A stretch of 64,000 nucleotides of DNA from Streptoverticillium olivoreticuli subsp. olivoreticuli. GTDB taxonomy: Bacteria > Actinomycetota > Actinomycetes > Streptomycetales > Streptomycetaceae. The notes beneath the pieces were generated by a model, which did no database searches, was not told where the DNA came from, and was given only the letters and a program-made list of their open reading frames with translations. The position numbers were made by a program, and so were the translations under genes. Shown piece after piece: positions 26,614-35,263 of the stretch (its first letter is position 1; each line of letters opens with the position of its first letter). The DNA is taken from contig NZ_CP031455.1 of assembly GCF_003391135.1 (NCBI RefSeq), forward strand, positions 5,068,001 to 5,132,000. Direction: 5' to 3'.

Positions 26614-27282
26614 TCACTTGGCGGTGGGGTCGGACGGATCCGTCCGGGAACTCCCCCGGTCCCGGGGCATGCCGCCCGTATCTCCCGATGTGTCCTGCGG
26701 AGTGGTGCCCCGGCGCATGTCGCGCCCGGAGCGCTCGCTCTCGATCAGCTCGTTCAGCCAGCGGACCTCGCGCTCCACCGACTCCATGCCGTGCCGCTGC
26801 AGCTCGAGGGTGTAGTCGTCCAGCCGCTCGCGGGTACGGGCCAGGGAGGCGCGCATCTTCTCCAGGCGCTCCTCCAGCCGGCTGCGGCGGCCTTCCAGCA
26901 CCCGCATCCGTACGTCCCGCGAGGTCTGCCCGAAGAACGCGAAGCGGGCGGCGAAGTGCTCGTCCTCCCAGGCGTCCGGGCCGGTGTGGGCGAGCAGTTC
27001 CTCGAAGTGCTCCTTGCCTTCGGCCGTCAGGCGGTAGACGATCTTCGCCCGCCGCCCGGCGAGGGACGCCGCGCGGGCGTCCTCCAGGGCGTTGCCGGGC
27101 TCCTCGATCAACCAGCCGTTGGCAACGAGAGTCTTCAGGCAGGGGTAGAGGCTGCCATAGCTGAACGCCCGGAACACCCCGAGTGAGGTGTTGAGGCGTT
27201 TCCGCAGTTCATAGCCGTGCATCGGGGACTCGCGGAGCAGGCCGAGGACGGCGAACTCGAGGATGCCGGAGCGTCTGCTCAT
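26614..27282 (-). CDS. PadR-family transcriptional regulator
   Basis: 222 residues. The N-terminal PadR winged helix has ILEFAVLGLLRESPMHGYELRKRL and YGSLYPCLKTLVANGWL. The C-terminal dimerisation helix region is longer (Vir_C type) with RMRVLEGRRSRLEERLEKM. A disordered tail rich in Arg/Asp/Thr/Ser ends it. The ATG at 27282 has AAGGAGG 7 nt upstream. A perfect inverted repeat 40 bp upstream is a likely operator, implying autoregulation and joint control of ino1 downstream. Confidence 0.92.
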   Translation of the reverse strand: MSRRSGILEFAVLGLLRESPMHGYELRKRLNTSLGVFRAFSYGSLYPCLKTLVANGWLIEEPGNALEDARAASLAGRRAKIVYRLTAEGKEHFEELLAHTGPDAWEDEHFAARFAFFGQTSRDVRMRVLEGRRSRLEERLEKMRASLARTRERLDDYTLELQRHGMESVEREVRWLNELIESERSGRDMRRGTTPQDTSGDTGGMPRDRGSSRTDPSDPTAK

Positions 27283-27322
27283 ATGTCGCCTCCTTGGTCC
27301 CTTAGGTCCCTTATGCCGAGCT

Positions 27323-27343
27323 GATGTATCGACTCGATACATC
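27323..27343. promoter_or_regulatory. Putative PadR operator
   Basis: Perfect 10-bp inverted repeat GATGTATCGA-C-TCGATACATC. It carries the ATGTAT...ATACAT core typical of PadR sites and is centred about 50 bp before the padR start codon. The rest of the 360-bp padR/PBP spacer (27283-27642) shows no gene; the pbp promoter should lie there too. Confidence 0.8.
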
Positions 27344-27642
27344 CAGACGATAGAACGAGCATCCTGATGCGACAAGAGGGGGCACGGTGAACGAGGTCAC
27401 ATCACCGATTCGTGGGACACAACCTGCCTGAATTGGAGTGAACATCCGCAGTGGGAGCGATTTGACCGTGCGTAGTCTGTGCGCCATGCAGACCACCGGG
27501 AACCGAGTGACACCGTCAGGCGTCCTCGTCCCGGATGCAGTGCGCCCGGTTGCTCAGGGGGGCTACCGGACAGCGCATCGGGGGGAACGCAAGCCACCTG
27601 CCGCTTCCAGGCGATAGCGCCTGCCCTAGGAGTAGTCGTTCG

Positions 27643-30288
27643 ATGAGCGAGCACCGCCGCAAGCCGCCGCAGCCTCAGGGCGGCGGACGAGCCGCGGCCA
27701 GGCGCGCGGCCCAGCCGACGTCCGGCCGCCGTGCCGCACCACCAAGCAGTTCCGCCGCGCCGGGTGCCGGCAGCGGTGAAGGCTCCCAGTACGGCAGCCG
27801 GGCCGAGGCCCGCCGCGCGGCACAGCGCGGTGGCGGAGGCAGCGGAGGCGGAGGCGGCGGGCGCAGACGCCCGGGCGATCCGGGCCCCGCGGGCGGCGGC
27901 CGGGGACGCAGAGACGGCGGCCGGCCGGGAAAGAAGCGCTTCATCGACTATCCGCGGTCGGGCAAGACCGGGGCGTGGCGCTGGATGCCGTCCTGGAAGC
28001 TCGTCCTGGGCATGTGCTTCACCTTCGTCGCGCTGATCCTGGGCACCGTGGGCATCGCGCTCGCGGTGGTGCAGGTGCCGAGCGAGCAGAAGGCGGCCGC
28101 CGTCCAGAAGAACGTCTATTACTGGGCGGACGGCAAGCAGATGGTCGTCGCGGGCGGCGGTGCCCTCAACCGGCAGATCGTGCCCATCTCCAAGATCCCC
28201 CTGTCCATGCAGGACGCGGTGATCTCCGCCGAGAACGCCAGTTTCCGCAAGGACTGGGGCGTCGACCCGATGGGCATCCTGCGCGCGGTCGTGAAGATGG
28301 CGCAGGGCGGTGAGACCCAGAGTGGCTCGACCATCACCCAGCAGTTCGTGAAGAACACCTATCTCAGCCAGGAACAGACGCTCAAGCGCAAGGCCACGGA
28401 GCTGCTGATCTCCATAAAGGTGGGGGCCACCAAGGACAAGGACTCCATCCTCGCGGGCTATCTCAACACCGCCTATTACGGGCGAGGCGCCTATGGCATC
28501 CAGGCCGCGGCGCGCGCGTATTTCGACAAGGACTGCACCCAGCTGACGCCCAGCGAGAGCGCCTATCTCGCGGCGACGCTGAACGGCCCGAACCTTTACG
28601 ACCCCTACGGCGGTCAGGGCCCGGCGGCGACGCCCGAGAAGAACACCAAGCGGGCCACGGACCGCTGGAAGTGGACCCTGGACCGCGAGGTCCAGGTCGG
28701 TCACATGCAGGCCCCGGAGCGCGACGACTGGGTGAAGAAGGGCTTCCCGATGCCCCAGAAGCCCAAGCCCGCGACCAACCGGGCCGGCCAGATCGGCTAT
28801 CTCACCGACCTCGCCGACAACTACATCGTCGCCCACTCCGGGATCAGCAAGAGCCAGCTGGACCGCGGCGGATATCAGATCCACACGACCTTCGACCACG
28901 CCAAGGTCGATTACCTCTCCAAGGCCGTCGAGGACGTCCGCAAGGCCAACATCAAGCCCGAAGTGCGGGACGTCGACAAATACGTGCAGTTCGGCGGGGC
29001 CTCGGTGGAGCCGAAGACCGGCAAGATCATCGCCATTTACGGTGGTGAGAACGCGCTGGAGCACTACACCAACAACGCCGACTACACCGGTGTGCAGGTC
29101 GGCTCGACCTTCAAGCCGTTCGTGCTCGCGGCCGCGATGACGCACGGCAAGCGGGATCCGTCACTCGGCCCCACGCAGGACGACAGCCAGCGCACGCTCG
29201 TCTCGCCGGAAAGCATCTACAACGGCAACAACAAGGTGACGCTGAGGACTTACGACGGCAAGGTCTGGCACGACGACACCGATGGCAGCGAGTGGCACCA
29301 GCCGAACGACGGTGACGAGGACAAGGGGCTCATCTCCCTCCGTACGGCGATGCAGTTCTCGGTGAACACGCCCTATATCCAGCTCGGTATGGACGTGGGC
29401 ACGGATCTGGTCAAGGAAGCCGCTCTGAAGGCGGGTCTGGACAAGGACCAGCTGGCCTCCACCACCCCGACCTTCTCCCTCGGCACCTCGGCGCCGAGCG
29501 CCATCCGGCTCGCGGGCGCCTATGCGACCTTCGCCGCCAGCGGAAAGCAGATCGACCCGTACTCGGTCGAGAAGGTGGAGAAGGACGGAAAGCCGATCTT
29601 CACCCACGAGGTTTCCAGCAAGCTGGCCTTCGATCCGAACGTGGCCAACAACGTCACCGATGTCCTGAAGACCGTCGTCGAGGCCGGTACCGGCACGTCG
29701 GCACAGCTCGGGGACCGCCCGGTGGCGGGCAAGACGGGTACGACCGACGGCAACCGCTCGGCCTGGTTCGCGGGTTACACCCCGCAGCTGTCCACCTCGA
29801 TCGGCATGTACCGCGTCGACCCCAACGCCAAGAAGCAGGAATTCCTCTCAATGCGCGGCGTGGGCGGCAAGCAGACCATTCACGGCGCGTCGTTCCCGGC
29901 GGACATCTGGGCCGATTACATGGGCAAGGCGCTCAAGGGCGAGCCTGTCGAGCAGTTCCAGTCGGCGCAGCCGATCGGTCAGAAGGTGTTCGGGGACGGC
30001 GCGAGCCCGTCGCCCAGCGCGGTCCCGTCCACGACCCCGTCGGCGACTCCCTCGCAGACCCCGTCGGCGACTCCGTCGAAGCCCGCCTCCCCCAGCCCGT
30101 CGGCCAGCAAGCCCTGCTCGCCGTTCGACCGCCACTGCCAGCCGGGAGGCAACGGCGGGGCCAACGGCGGCGGTCCGGGCGGACCGGGCGGGATCGGGGG
30201 CCCCGGCGGCGACCCGGGCGAGTCGCCGTCCCCGTCGGACCCCAGCCATGGCCGACCTGGCGGACTGTTCGGCGGGATGCGCGGCTGA
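27643..30288 (+). CDS. Bifunctional penicillin-binding protein (class A)
   Basis: Glycosyltransferase plus transpeptidase for peptidoglycan. The protein is 881 residues from the ATG at 27643 (AGGAG upstream). It has a basic Gly/Arg-rich cytoplasmic leader (~1-115) and one membrane helix (~120-144). The GT51 domain carries ENASFRKDWGVDPMGILRA and SGSTITQQFVKN. The transpeptidase has STFK, SVN (in AMQFSVNTPYIQLG) and KTGT (AGKTGTTDGNRSAWFAG). The tail is Pro/Ser/Thr-rich, then Gly-rich. Among the several class A PBPs of Streptomyces the exact paralogue cannot be named. Confidence 0.94.
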   Translation: MSEHRRKPPQPQGGGRAAARRAAQPTSGRRAAPPSSSAAPGAGSGEGSQYGSRAEARRAAQRGGGGSGGGGGGRRRPGDPGPAGGGRGRRDGGRPGKKRFIDYPRSGKTGAWRWMPSWKLVLGMCFTFVALILGTVGIALAVVQVPSEQKAAAVQKNVYYWADGKQMVVAGGGALNRQIVPISKIPLSMQDAVISAENASFRKDWGVDPMGILRAVVKMAQGGETQSGSTITQQFVKNTYLSQEQTLKRKATELLISIKVGATKDKDSILAGYLNTAYYGRGAYGIQAAARAYFDKDCTQLTPSESAYLAATLNGPNLYDPYGGQGPAATPEKNTKRATDRWKWTLDREVQVGHMQAPERDDWVKKGFPMPQKPKPATNRAGQIGYLTDLADNYIVAHSGISKSQLDRGGYQIHTTFDHAKVDYLSKAVEDVRKANIKPEVRDVDKYVQFGGASVEPKTGKIIAIYGGENALEHYTNNADYTGVQVGSTFKPFVLAAAMTHGKRDPSLGPTQDDSQRTLVSPESIYNGNNKVTLRTYDGKVWHDDTDGSEWHQPNDGDEDKGLISLRTAMQFSVNTPYIQLGMDVGTDLVKEAALKAGLDKDQLASTTPTFSLGTSAPSAIRLAGAYATFAASGKQIDPYSVEKVEKDGKPIFTHEVSSKLAFDPNVANNVTDVLKTVVEAGTGTSAQLGDRPVAGKTGTTDGNRSAWFAGYTPQLSTSIGMYRVDPNAKKQEFLSMRGVGGKQTIHGASFPADIWADYMGKALKGEPVEQFQSAQPIGQKVFGDGASPSPSAVPSTTPSATPSQTPSATPSKPASPSPSASKPCSPFDRHCQPGGNGGANGGGPGGPGGIGGPGGDPGESPSPSDPSHGRPGGLFGGMRG

Positions 30289-30333
30289 CCAGATGAAACA
30301 CCCCGCCGAGAGACTCGGCTGAGCCATCCGACC

Positions 30334-30369
30334 CGAGGGCCGTCCCGCGTTCGCGTGAGGCGGCCCTCG
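30334..30369. terminator. PBP gene terminator
   Basis: Stem of about 16 bp (one mismatch, two G-U pairs) with a TTCG loop; the outer nine pairs, CGAGGGCCG with CGGCCCTCG, are perfect. It follows the pbp stop by 45 bp. Confidence 0.65.
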
Positions 30370-30372
30370 AGG

Positions 30373-30381
30373 TTATCCACA
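30373..30381 (+). promoter_or_regulatory. DnaA box before the GT87 gene
   Basis: TTATCCACA, the E. coli-type perfect DnaA box, immediately after the PBP terminator and 40 bp before the glycosyltransferase start. Confidence 0.6.
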
Positions 30382-30421
30382 GGCTCGGACGGCAACTGGC
30401 GCCGTACGGCAGGATGGGCGC

Positions 30422-31915
30422 ATGAGGAGCGAGCGGGACGATCAGCTTGTACGGCCCACCGTCGAGGACGAGGTGGCCGCGGCCGGCAGCGAGCTCATCG
30501 GCGGACCGGTGGGGCGCCGGGCGCTGATCGGCGCGAGCTGGTGGACGCCCGTCCGGGTGATCGCGCTCGTGGCGATCGGGATGTTCGCCCTCGGCATGGT
30601 GCAGAAGATGCCGTGCTACGACTACGGCTGGTTCTTCGGCGCCACCACGCAGTACACCCACGCCTGCTACTCCGACATCCCGCACCTGTACAGCGGGCGC
30701 GGATTCGACACCGGGATCGTCCCGTACTTCGACCGCATCCCGCAGGCGGTCTCCGGCGGTATGGACTATCTGGAATATCCGGTCCTCACCGGCCTGTTCA
30801 TGCAGGTCGCCGCCTGGCTCACCCCCGGTGGCGGGACGCTTCAGCACCGCGAGCAGCTCAACTGGTTCGTCAACGCGGGCATGCTGATGGCCTGCACCGC
30901 GGTCATCGCGGTCTGCTCCGCGCGCACGCACCGGCGCCGGCCCTGGGACGCCCTGCTGATCGCCCTCGCGCCCGCCTTCGCCCTGACGGCCACCGTCAAC
31001 TGGGACCTCTTCGCGGTCGCGCTCACCGCCGCCGCGATGCTGATGTGGTCACGCGGTCGGACGGTCCTCGCGGGCATCCTGATCGGTCTCGCCGCCGCGG
31101 CCAAGCTGTATCCGGTGCTGCTGCTGGGGCCGCTGCTCGTCCTGTGCTGGCGGGCGGGGCGGCTGCGGGCGTTCCGTACGACGGCCCTGGCCGCGGTCGG
31201 GGCCTGGCTGGTGGTCAACCTGCCGGTCATGATCACGCATGACGCGAGCGGCTTCCACATCCGCGAGGGCTGGGCGAAGTTCTACACCTTCAGCCAGGAG
31301 CGCCCGATCGACTTCGGCTCGATCTGGCTCCTGATCTCCCAGCGCACGGGCAATCCGCTGGAGAACGCCAACACATATGTGACGCTGCTGATGATCCTGG
31401 GCTCGCTGGCCATCGGGGCCCTGGCCCTGTGCGCCCCCAGGCGCCCGCGCTTCGCGCAGCTGGCCTTCCTGCTGGTGGCGCTCTTCATCCTCACCAACAA
31501 GGTCTACTCGCCGCAGTACGTGCTGTGGCTCGTCCCGCTGGCCGTGCTGGCGCGCCCCAAGTGGCGCGACTTCCTCGTCTGGCAGGCGTGCGAGGTGCTC
31601 TACTTCCTCGGCATCTGGATGTATCTGGCCTATACGGGCAGCGGCGACAAGCACCAGGGCCTGCCCACCGAGGGGTATCAACTGGCGATCGCCGTCCACC
31701 TGCTGGGGACGCTGTATCTCTGCGCGGTCGTCGTGCGCGACATCCTGCTGCCCGAGCGGGACGTCGTCCGCCGGGACGGCTCGGACGACCCCTCGGGCGG
31801 GGTGCTGGACGGGGCGCCCGACATATTCGTCCTCGGCTCCGCGCGCCGGTCCCGGCGCACGGAGCACGCTCACGGCACGTACGTCCAATGGGGGACGGAG
31901 AGCCGCCCGCAGTAG
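30422..31915 (+). CDS. GT87-like integral membrane glycosyltransferase
   Basis: 497 residues with about ten membrane helices. The first loop (MPCYDYGWFFGATTQYTHACYSDIP) and the DYLEYPVLTG acidic motif fit the DUF2029/GT87 polyprenol-linked sugar transferases. Later parts include LAAAAKLYPVLLLGPLLVLCWR (typical of the family) and NKVYSPQYVLWLVPLAVL. It acts in the membrane with a polyprenyl-phosphate sugar donor by analogy with mycobacterial homologues; the acceptor is unknown. It lies 133 bp downstream of the PBP gene, separated by a terminator. Confidence 0.85.
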   Translation: MRSERDDQLVRPTVEDEVAAAGSELIGGPVGRRALIGASWWTPVRVIALVAIGMFALGMVQKMPCYDYGWFFGATTQYTHACYSDIPHLYSGRGFDTGIVPYFDRIPQAVSGGMDYLEYPVLTGLFMQVAAWLTPGGGTLQHREQLNWFVNAGMLMACTAVIAVCSARTHRRRPWDALLIALAPAFALTATVNWDLFAVALTAAAMLMWSRGRTVLAGILIGLAAAAKLYPVLLLGPLLVLCWRAGRLRAFRTTALAAVGAWLVVNLPVMITHDASGFHIREGWAKFYTFSQERPIDFGSIWLLISQRTGNPLENANTYVTLLMILGSLAIGALALCAPRRPRFAQLAFLLVALFILTNKVYSPQYVLWLVPLAVLARPKWRDFLVWQACEVLYFLGIWMYLAYTGSGDKHQGLPTEGYQLAIAVHLLGTLYLCAVVVRDILLPERDVVRRDGSDDPSGGVLDGAPDIFVLGSARRSRRTEHAHGTYVQWGTESRPQ

Positions 31916-31949
31916 GGGCGGCTCCGGACCCCGTACCCAGGGGGGTGGG

Positions 31950-32981
31950 TCAGTGGTCGAGCAGTCGGTCGAACTGGGTGGTGGTGTTCCGCAGATGGGC
32001 CACCAGCTCGTCGCCCACCTGCGGCGGGGCGACGTCACCCGGCACGAAGAGGATCGAGACCTGCATGTGCGGGGGCTCCGCGAACCAGCGCTGCTTGCCC
32101 GCCCAGACGAACGGCGAGAGGTTGCGGTTCATGGTCGCGAGGCCCGCGCGGGCCACGCCCTTGGCGCGCGGCATCATGCCGTGCAGCGCCTTCGGCGCCT
32201 CCAGGCCGACGCCGTGCGAGGTGCCGCCCGCCACGACCACGAGGTAGCCGTCACCGGCGGTCTTCTGCTGGCGGTAGCCGAAGCGCTCGCCCTTGCCCAC
32301 CGGCGTGACGTCCAGGACCGCGCCCCGGTACTGGGTGGCGTCGTGGTCGCCGAGCCACAGGCGGGTGCCGATGCGGGCGCGGAAGCGGGTCTGCGGGAAC
32401 TGCTGCTGCAGCCGCCCGAGTTCCTCGGACTTGAGGTGGCTGACGAACATGGTGTGCAGCGGCAGCCGGGCGTTGCGCAGCCGCTCCATCCAGGCGCTGA
32501 CCTCCTGGACGGCGTCGGAGCCGTCCGTGCGGTCCAGCGGGAGGTGGATCGCGAAGCCCTCCAGGCGCACGTCCTCGATGGCGGCGTGCAGCTTGGGGAG
32601 GTCCTCCTCGCTGATGCCGTGCCGCTTCATGCTGCTCATGACCTCGACGACGACGCGGGCGCCGACCAGGCCGCGCACCCCTTCGACCGAGGACACGGAC
32701 CGTATGGCGCGGTCGGGCAGCGGCACCGGCTCCTCACCCAGCCGGAAGGGGGTGAGCACCAGCAGGTCGCCGCTGAAGAAGTCCTTGATCCGGGCCGCTT
32801 CGTAGGTCGTGCCCACGGCGAGGATGTCCGAGCCGAAGCGCGTCGCCTCGTCGGACAGCCGCTCGTGGCCGAAGCCGTAGCCGTTGCCCTTGCAGACCGG
32901 GACGATGCCCGGGAACTGCTGGAGGATGGACTGCTGGTGTGCCCGCCAACGCGCGGTGTCGACGTAGAGCGTGAGCGCCAT
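31950..32981 (-). CDS. Alanine-racemase-like PLP-barrel protein
   Basis: 343 residues. The N-terminal alanine-racemase barrel has PVCKGNGYGFGHERLSDEA, in which the Lys of VCKGNGYGFG occupies the place of the PLP Lys in KANAYGHG of alanine racemases. FAIHLPLDRTDG, TMFVSHLKSEEL and FRARIGTRLWLGDH match later strands, and a C-terminal beta domain contains GYRQQKTAGDGYLVVVAGGTSHGVG. The divergence argues against the housekeeping Alr. It lies 84 bp downstream of femX in the same direction, so a cell-wall role is likely. The substrate is unknown. Confidence 0.8.
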   Translation of the reverse strand: MALTLYVDTARWRAHQQSILQQFPGIVPVCKGNGYGFGHERLSDEATRFGSDILAVGTTYEAARIKDFFSGDLLVLTPFRLGEEPVPLPDRAIRSVSSVEGVRGLVGARVVVEVMSSMKRHGISEEDLPKLHAAIEDVRLEGFAIHLPLDRTDGSDAVQEVSAWMERLRNARLPLHTMFVSHLKSEELGRLQQQFPQTRFRARIGTRLWLGDHDATQYRGAVLDVTPVGKGERFGYRQQKTAGDGYLVVVAGGTSHGVGLEAPKALHGMMPRAKGVARAGLATMNRNLSPFVWAGKQRWFAEPPHMQVSILFVPGDVAPPQVGDELVAHLRNTTTQFDRLLDH

Positions 32982-33065
32982 GGCCGGTCCCGGAGCCTTT
33001 CCCTGTGCCTGCTGGATGACGTGTTCGTGTGCCTGACGGCGGTACTGCGAGGTCGGACGGAGGGG

Positions 33066-34184
33066 TCAGCGACGCGACATATACATGTCGAGGGCCTTGT
33101 GGAGCAGCTTGTTGAGCGGGAAGTCCCACTCGCCGAGGTACTCCGCGGCCTGGCCGCCGGTGCCCACCTTGAACTGGATGAGGCCGAAGAGGTGGTCGCT
33201 CTCGTCGAGGGAGTCGCCGATGCCGCGCAGGTCGTAGACGCTCGCCCCCAGGGCGTAGGCGTCGCGCAGCATGCGCCACTGCATCGCGTTCGACGGGCGG
33301 ACCTCGCGCTTGTGGTTGGCGGAGGCGCCGTAGGAGTACCAGACGTGGCCACCGACGATCAGCATCGTCGCGGCGGCGACGGCCTCGCCCTCGTGCACCG
33401 CGAAGTACAGCCGCATGCGGTTGGGGTCCTCGGTGTTGAGGGCCGACCACATGCGCTGGAAGTAACTCAGCGGGCGCGGGCGGAACTTGTCGCGCTCGGC
33501 CGTGATCTCGTAGAGGTGCTGCCAGGTCGGCAGGTCCTCGTAGCCGCCCTGGACGACCTCGACGCCGGCCTTCTCGGCCTTCTTGATGTTGCGGCGCCAG
33601 AGCTGGTTGAAGCCCTTGTGGACGTCTTCGAGGGAGCGGTTCGACAGCGGCACCTGGAAGACGTAGCGCGGCTGGACGTCACCGAAGCCGGCGCCGCCGT
33701 CCTCGCCCTGCTGCCAGCCCATGCGGCGCAGCTGGTCGGCGACCTCGAAGGCGCGGGGCTCGATGTGGGTCGCCTCGACGTCCCGGAGCCGCTTGACGTC
33801 GGGGTCGGCGATGCCGGACTTGATGGCGTTGGAGTCCCAGCGCCGGATGACCACCGGCGGGCCCATCTTCACGGAGAAGGCGCCCTGCTGCTTGAGGTGG
33901 GTGAGCATCGGGCGCAGCCAGTCCTCGAGGTTCGGCGAGAACCAGTTGATGACCGGGCCTTCGGGGAGGTAGGCCAGATAGCGCTTGATCTTGGGCAGCT
34001 GGCGGTAGAGCACCAGGCCCGCGCCGACGAGCTGGCCGTTCTTGTCGAACCAGCCCAGATTCTCCGAGCGCCACTCGGCCTTCACATCGGCCCACGCCGG
34101 CACCTGCATGTGACTCGCCGCGGGCAGGCTCTGGATGTATGCCAGATGCTGCTCTCGGCTGATTGTCCTCAGGGTCAGGCTCAT
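33066..34184 (-). CDS. femX: FemX-type lipid II aminoacyltransferase
   Basis: Peptidoglycan branching enzyme of the FemABX family, which uses aminoacyl-tRNA. In Streptomyces it adds the first Gly to lipid II. The protein is 372 residues of two GNAT-like domains: MQVPAWADVKAEWRSENLGWF at the start, AYLPEGPVINW, then WRRNIKKAEKAGVEVVQGG and MLIVGGHVWYSYGASANHKREV and VYDLRGIGDS. The coiled arm of some FemA proteins is not evident. The gene is near dnaB/rpsF as in S. coelicolor. Confidence 0.92.
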   Translation of the reverse strand: MSLTLRTISREQHLAYIQSLPAASHMQVPAWADVKAEWRSENLGWFDKNGQLVGAGLVLYRQLPKIKRYLAYLPEGPVINWFSPNLEDWLRPMLTHLKQQGAFSVKMGPPVVIRRWDSNAIKSGIADPDVKRLRDVEATHIEPRAFEVADQLRRMGWQQGEDGGAGFGDVQPRYVFQVPLSNRSLEDVHKGFNQLWRRNIKKAEKAGVEVVQGGYEDLPTWQHLYEITAERDKFRPRPLSYFQRMWSALNTEDPNRMRLYFAVHEGEAVAAATMLIVGGHVWYSYGASANHKREVRPSNAMQWRMLRDAYALGASVYDLRGIGDSLDESDHLFGLIQFKVGTGGQAAEYLGEWDFPLNKLLHKALDMYMSRR

Positions 34185-34285
34185 GCGGGGCGCTCCTCGG
34201 CAGGTGTGTCCCCAGGGTCGGGGCTCCGGCTCTCGCGCCGAAGCCTACTGCGACAAAGGAGCGCCCCGTCTGGGCGTACCCGCCG

Positions 34286-34615
34286 CTACCCGATCACACC
34301 TCCGAAGAGTCCGCCGTGCGCCATGCCCAGGAAGAAGCCCACGGCAGAGGCCCCGAGCCCGATGATCAGCAGGAAGCGCTCGCCGGTCGTCGCCGATATG
34401 AACTGGCCCCACGCCCCCGTGAGGATGCCCACGAGACCGCTCCAGGAGCTGAGCAGATGGAGGTTGGAGAACGCCGAGCTGATGAAGGCGAGGGCGCCGA
34501 GCGCGATCGTCACCGCGGCGAAGGCGTTCTCGACGGGGTGGGGTTTGCCGTCGCTGTTGAGAGCGGCGTTGATCAGCGCCCGGGGACTGCGGGGCTGCCG
34601 AGCTGCCTGTGTCAT
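34286..34615 (-). CDS. Small membrane protein of unknown function
   Basis: 109 residues from the ATG at 34615 (AGGAGG 6 nt upstream); the in-frame extension to 34660 has no ribosome-binding site. It has three hydrophobic segments: AFAAVTIALGALAFISSAF, WSGLVGILTGAWGQF and FLLIIGLGASAVGFFLGMA. It ends GGLFGGVIG. I recognise no family. It is divergent from rpsF across a 276-bp spacer. Confidence 0.85.
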   Translation of the reverse strand: MTQAARQPRSPRALINAALNSDGKPHPVENAFAAVTIALGALAFISSAFSNLHLLSSWSGLVGILTGAWGQFISATTGERFLLIIGLGASAVGFFLGMAHGGLFGGVIG

Positions 34616-34844
34616 GGGGCTACCTCCTGAAGGCAGGCGGCGCACTGTAGCGCCGGTCACACCCGATGCGTCCAGATTGCGGTGCCGGACCGCTCGATTT
34701 CAACCGGAAGCCCGAGTGCGGGTACTGTGTACGGTCTGCACCGGTGTCTGCCCAGACCCAGCTTCGGTCCCAGGGGCGACCCAGGGACTCTCCGCTGATT
34801 GTCAGTGTCGGCCGATACCGTTGCTTACGCATCACGACCCTCCT

Positions 34845-34863
34845 GCCACGGAACGACCGTGGC
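34845..34863 (+). promoter_or_regulatory. Hairpin in the rpsF leader
   Basis: Perfect 7-bp stem GCCACGG-AACGA-CCGTGGC ending 10 nt before the strong AAAGGAGGTG ribosome-binding site of rpsF. It carries a CCG in the 3' arm near the loop, a feature of S6:S18-binding mRNA leaders. The role is inferred. Confidence 0.4.
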
Positions 34864-34891
34864 CGCTGAGTCCAAAGGAGGTGGGTTCCAC

Positions 34892-35182
34892 ATGCGTCAC
34901 TACGAGGTGATGGTCATCCTCGACCCCGATCTCGAGGAGCGCGCTGTCTCCCCGCTGATCGAGAACTTCCTCTCCGTCGTCCGTGAGGGCAACGGAAAGG
35001 TCGAGAAGGTCGACACCTGGGGCCGTCGTCGTCTGTCGTACGAGATCAAGAAGAAGCCCGAGGGCATCTACTCGGTCATCGACCTGCAGGCCACGCCTGC
35101 GGTCGTCAAGGAGCTCGACCGCCAGATGAACCTGAACGAGTCGGTCCTCCGGACCAAGGTCCTCCGTCCCGAGACCCACTGA
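34892..35182 (+). CDS. rpsF: Ribosomal protein bS6
   Basis: 96-residue small-subunit protein starting MRHYEVMVILDPDLEERAVS, with DTWGRRRLSYEIKKKPEGIY and DRQMNLNESVLRTKVLRPE, the bS6 signatures. The ATG at 34892 sits behind AAAGGAGGTG (34874-34883), almost the full anti-Shine-Dalgarno complement. It is first gene of the rpsF-ssb-rpsR-rplI operon. Confidence 0.98.
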   Translation: MRHYEVMVILDPDLEERAVSPLIENFLSVVREGNGKVEKVDTWGRRRLSYEIKKKPEGIYSVIDLQATPAVVKELDRQMNLNESVLRTKVLRPETH

Positions 35183-35263
35183 ACCCCAGCGGTTCAGAGG
35201 TAATCGGGCTGCATCGCAACGAGTAGCAAGCAGCCAGCAGCACACCCGCCGAGAGGTTCATCC

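Noticed and set aside
27397..29145. 582-codon open frame on the - strand
   Set aside because: Antisense to the PBP gene, whose sense strand has all PBP motifs.
31953..34910. 985-codon open frame on the + strand
   Set aside because: Antisense to the racemase-like and femX genes, and running into the rpsF leader; codon-position shadow only.
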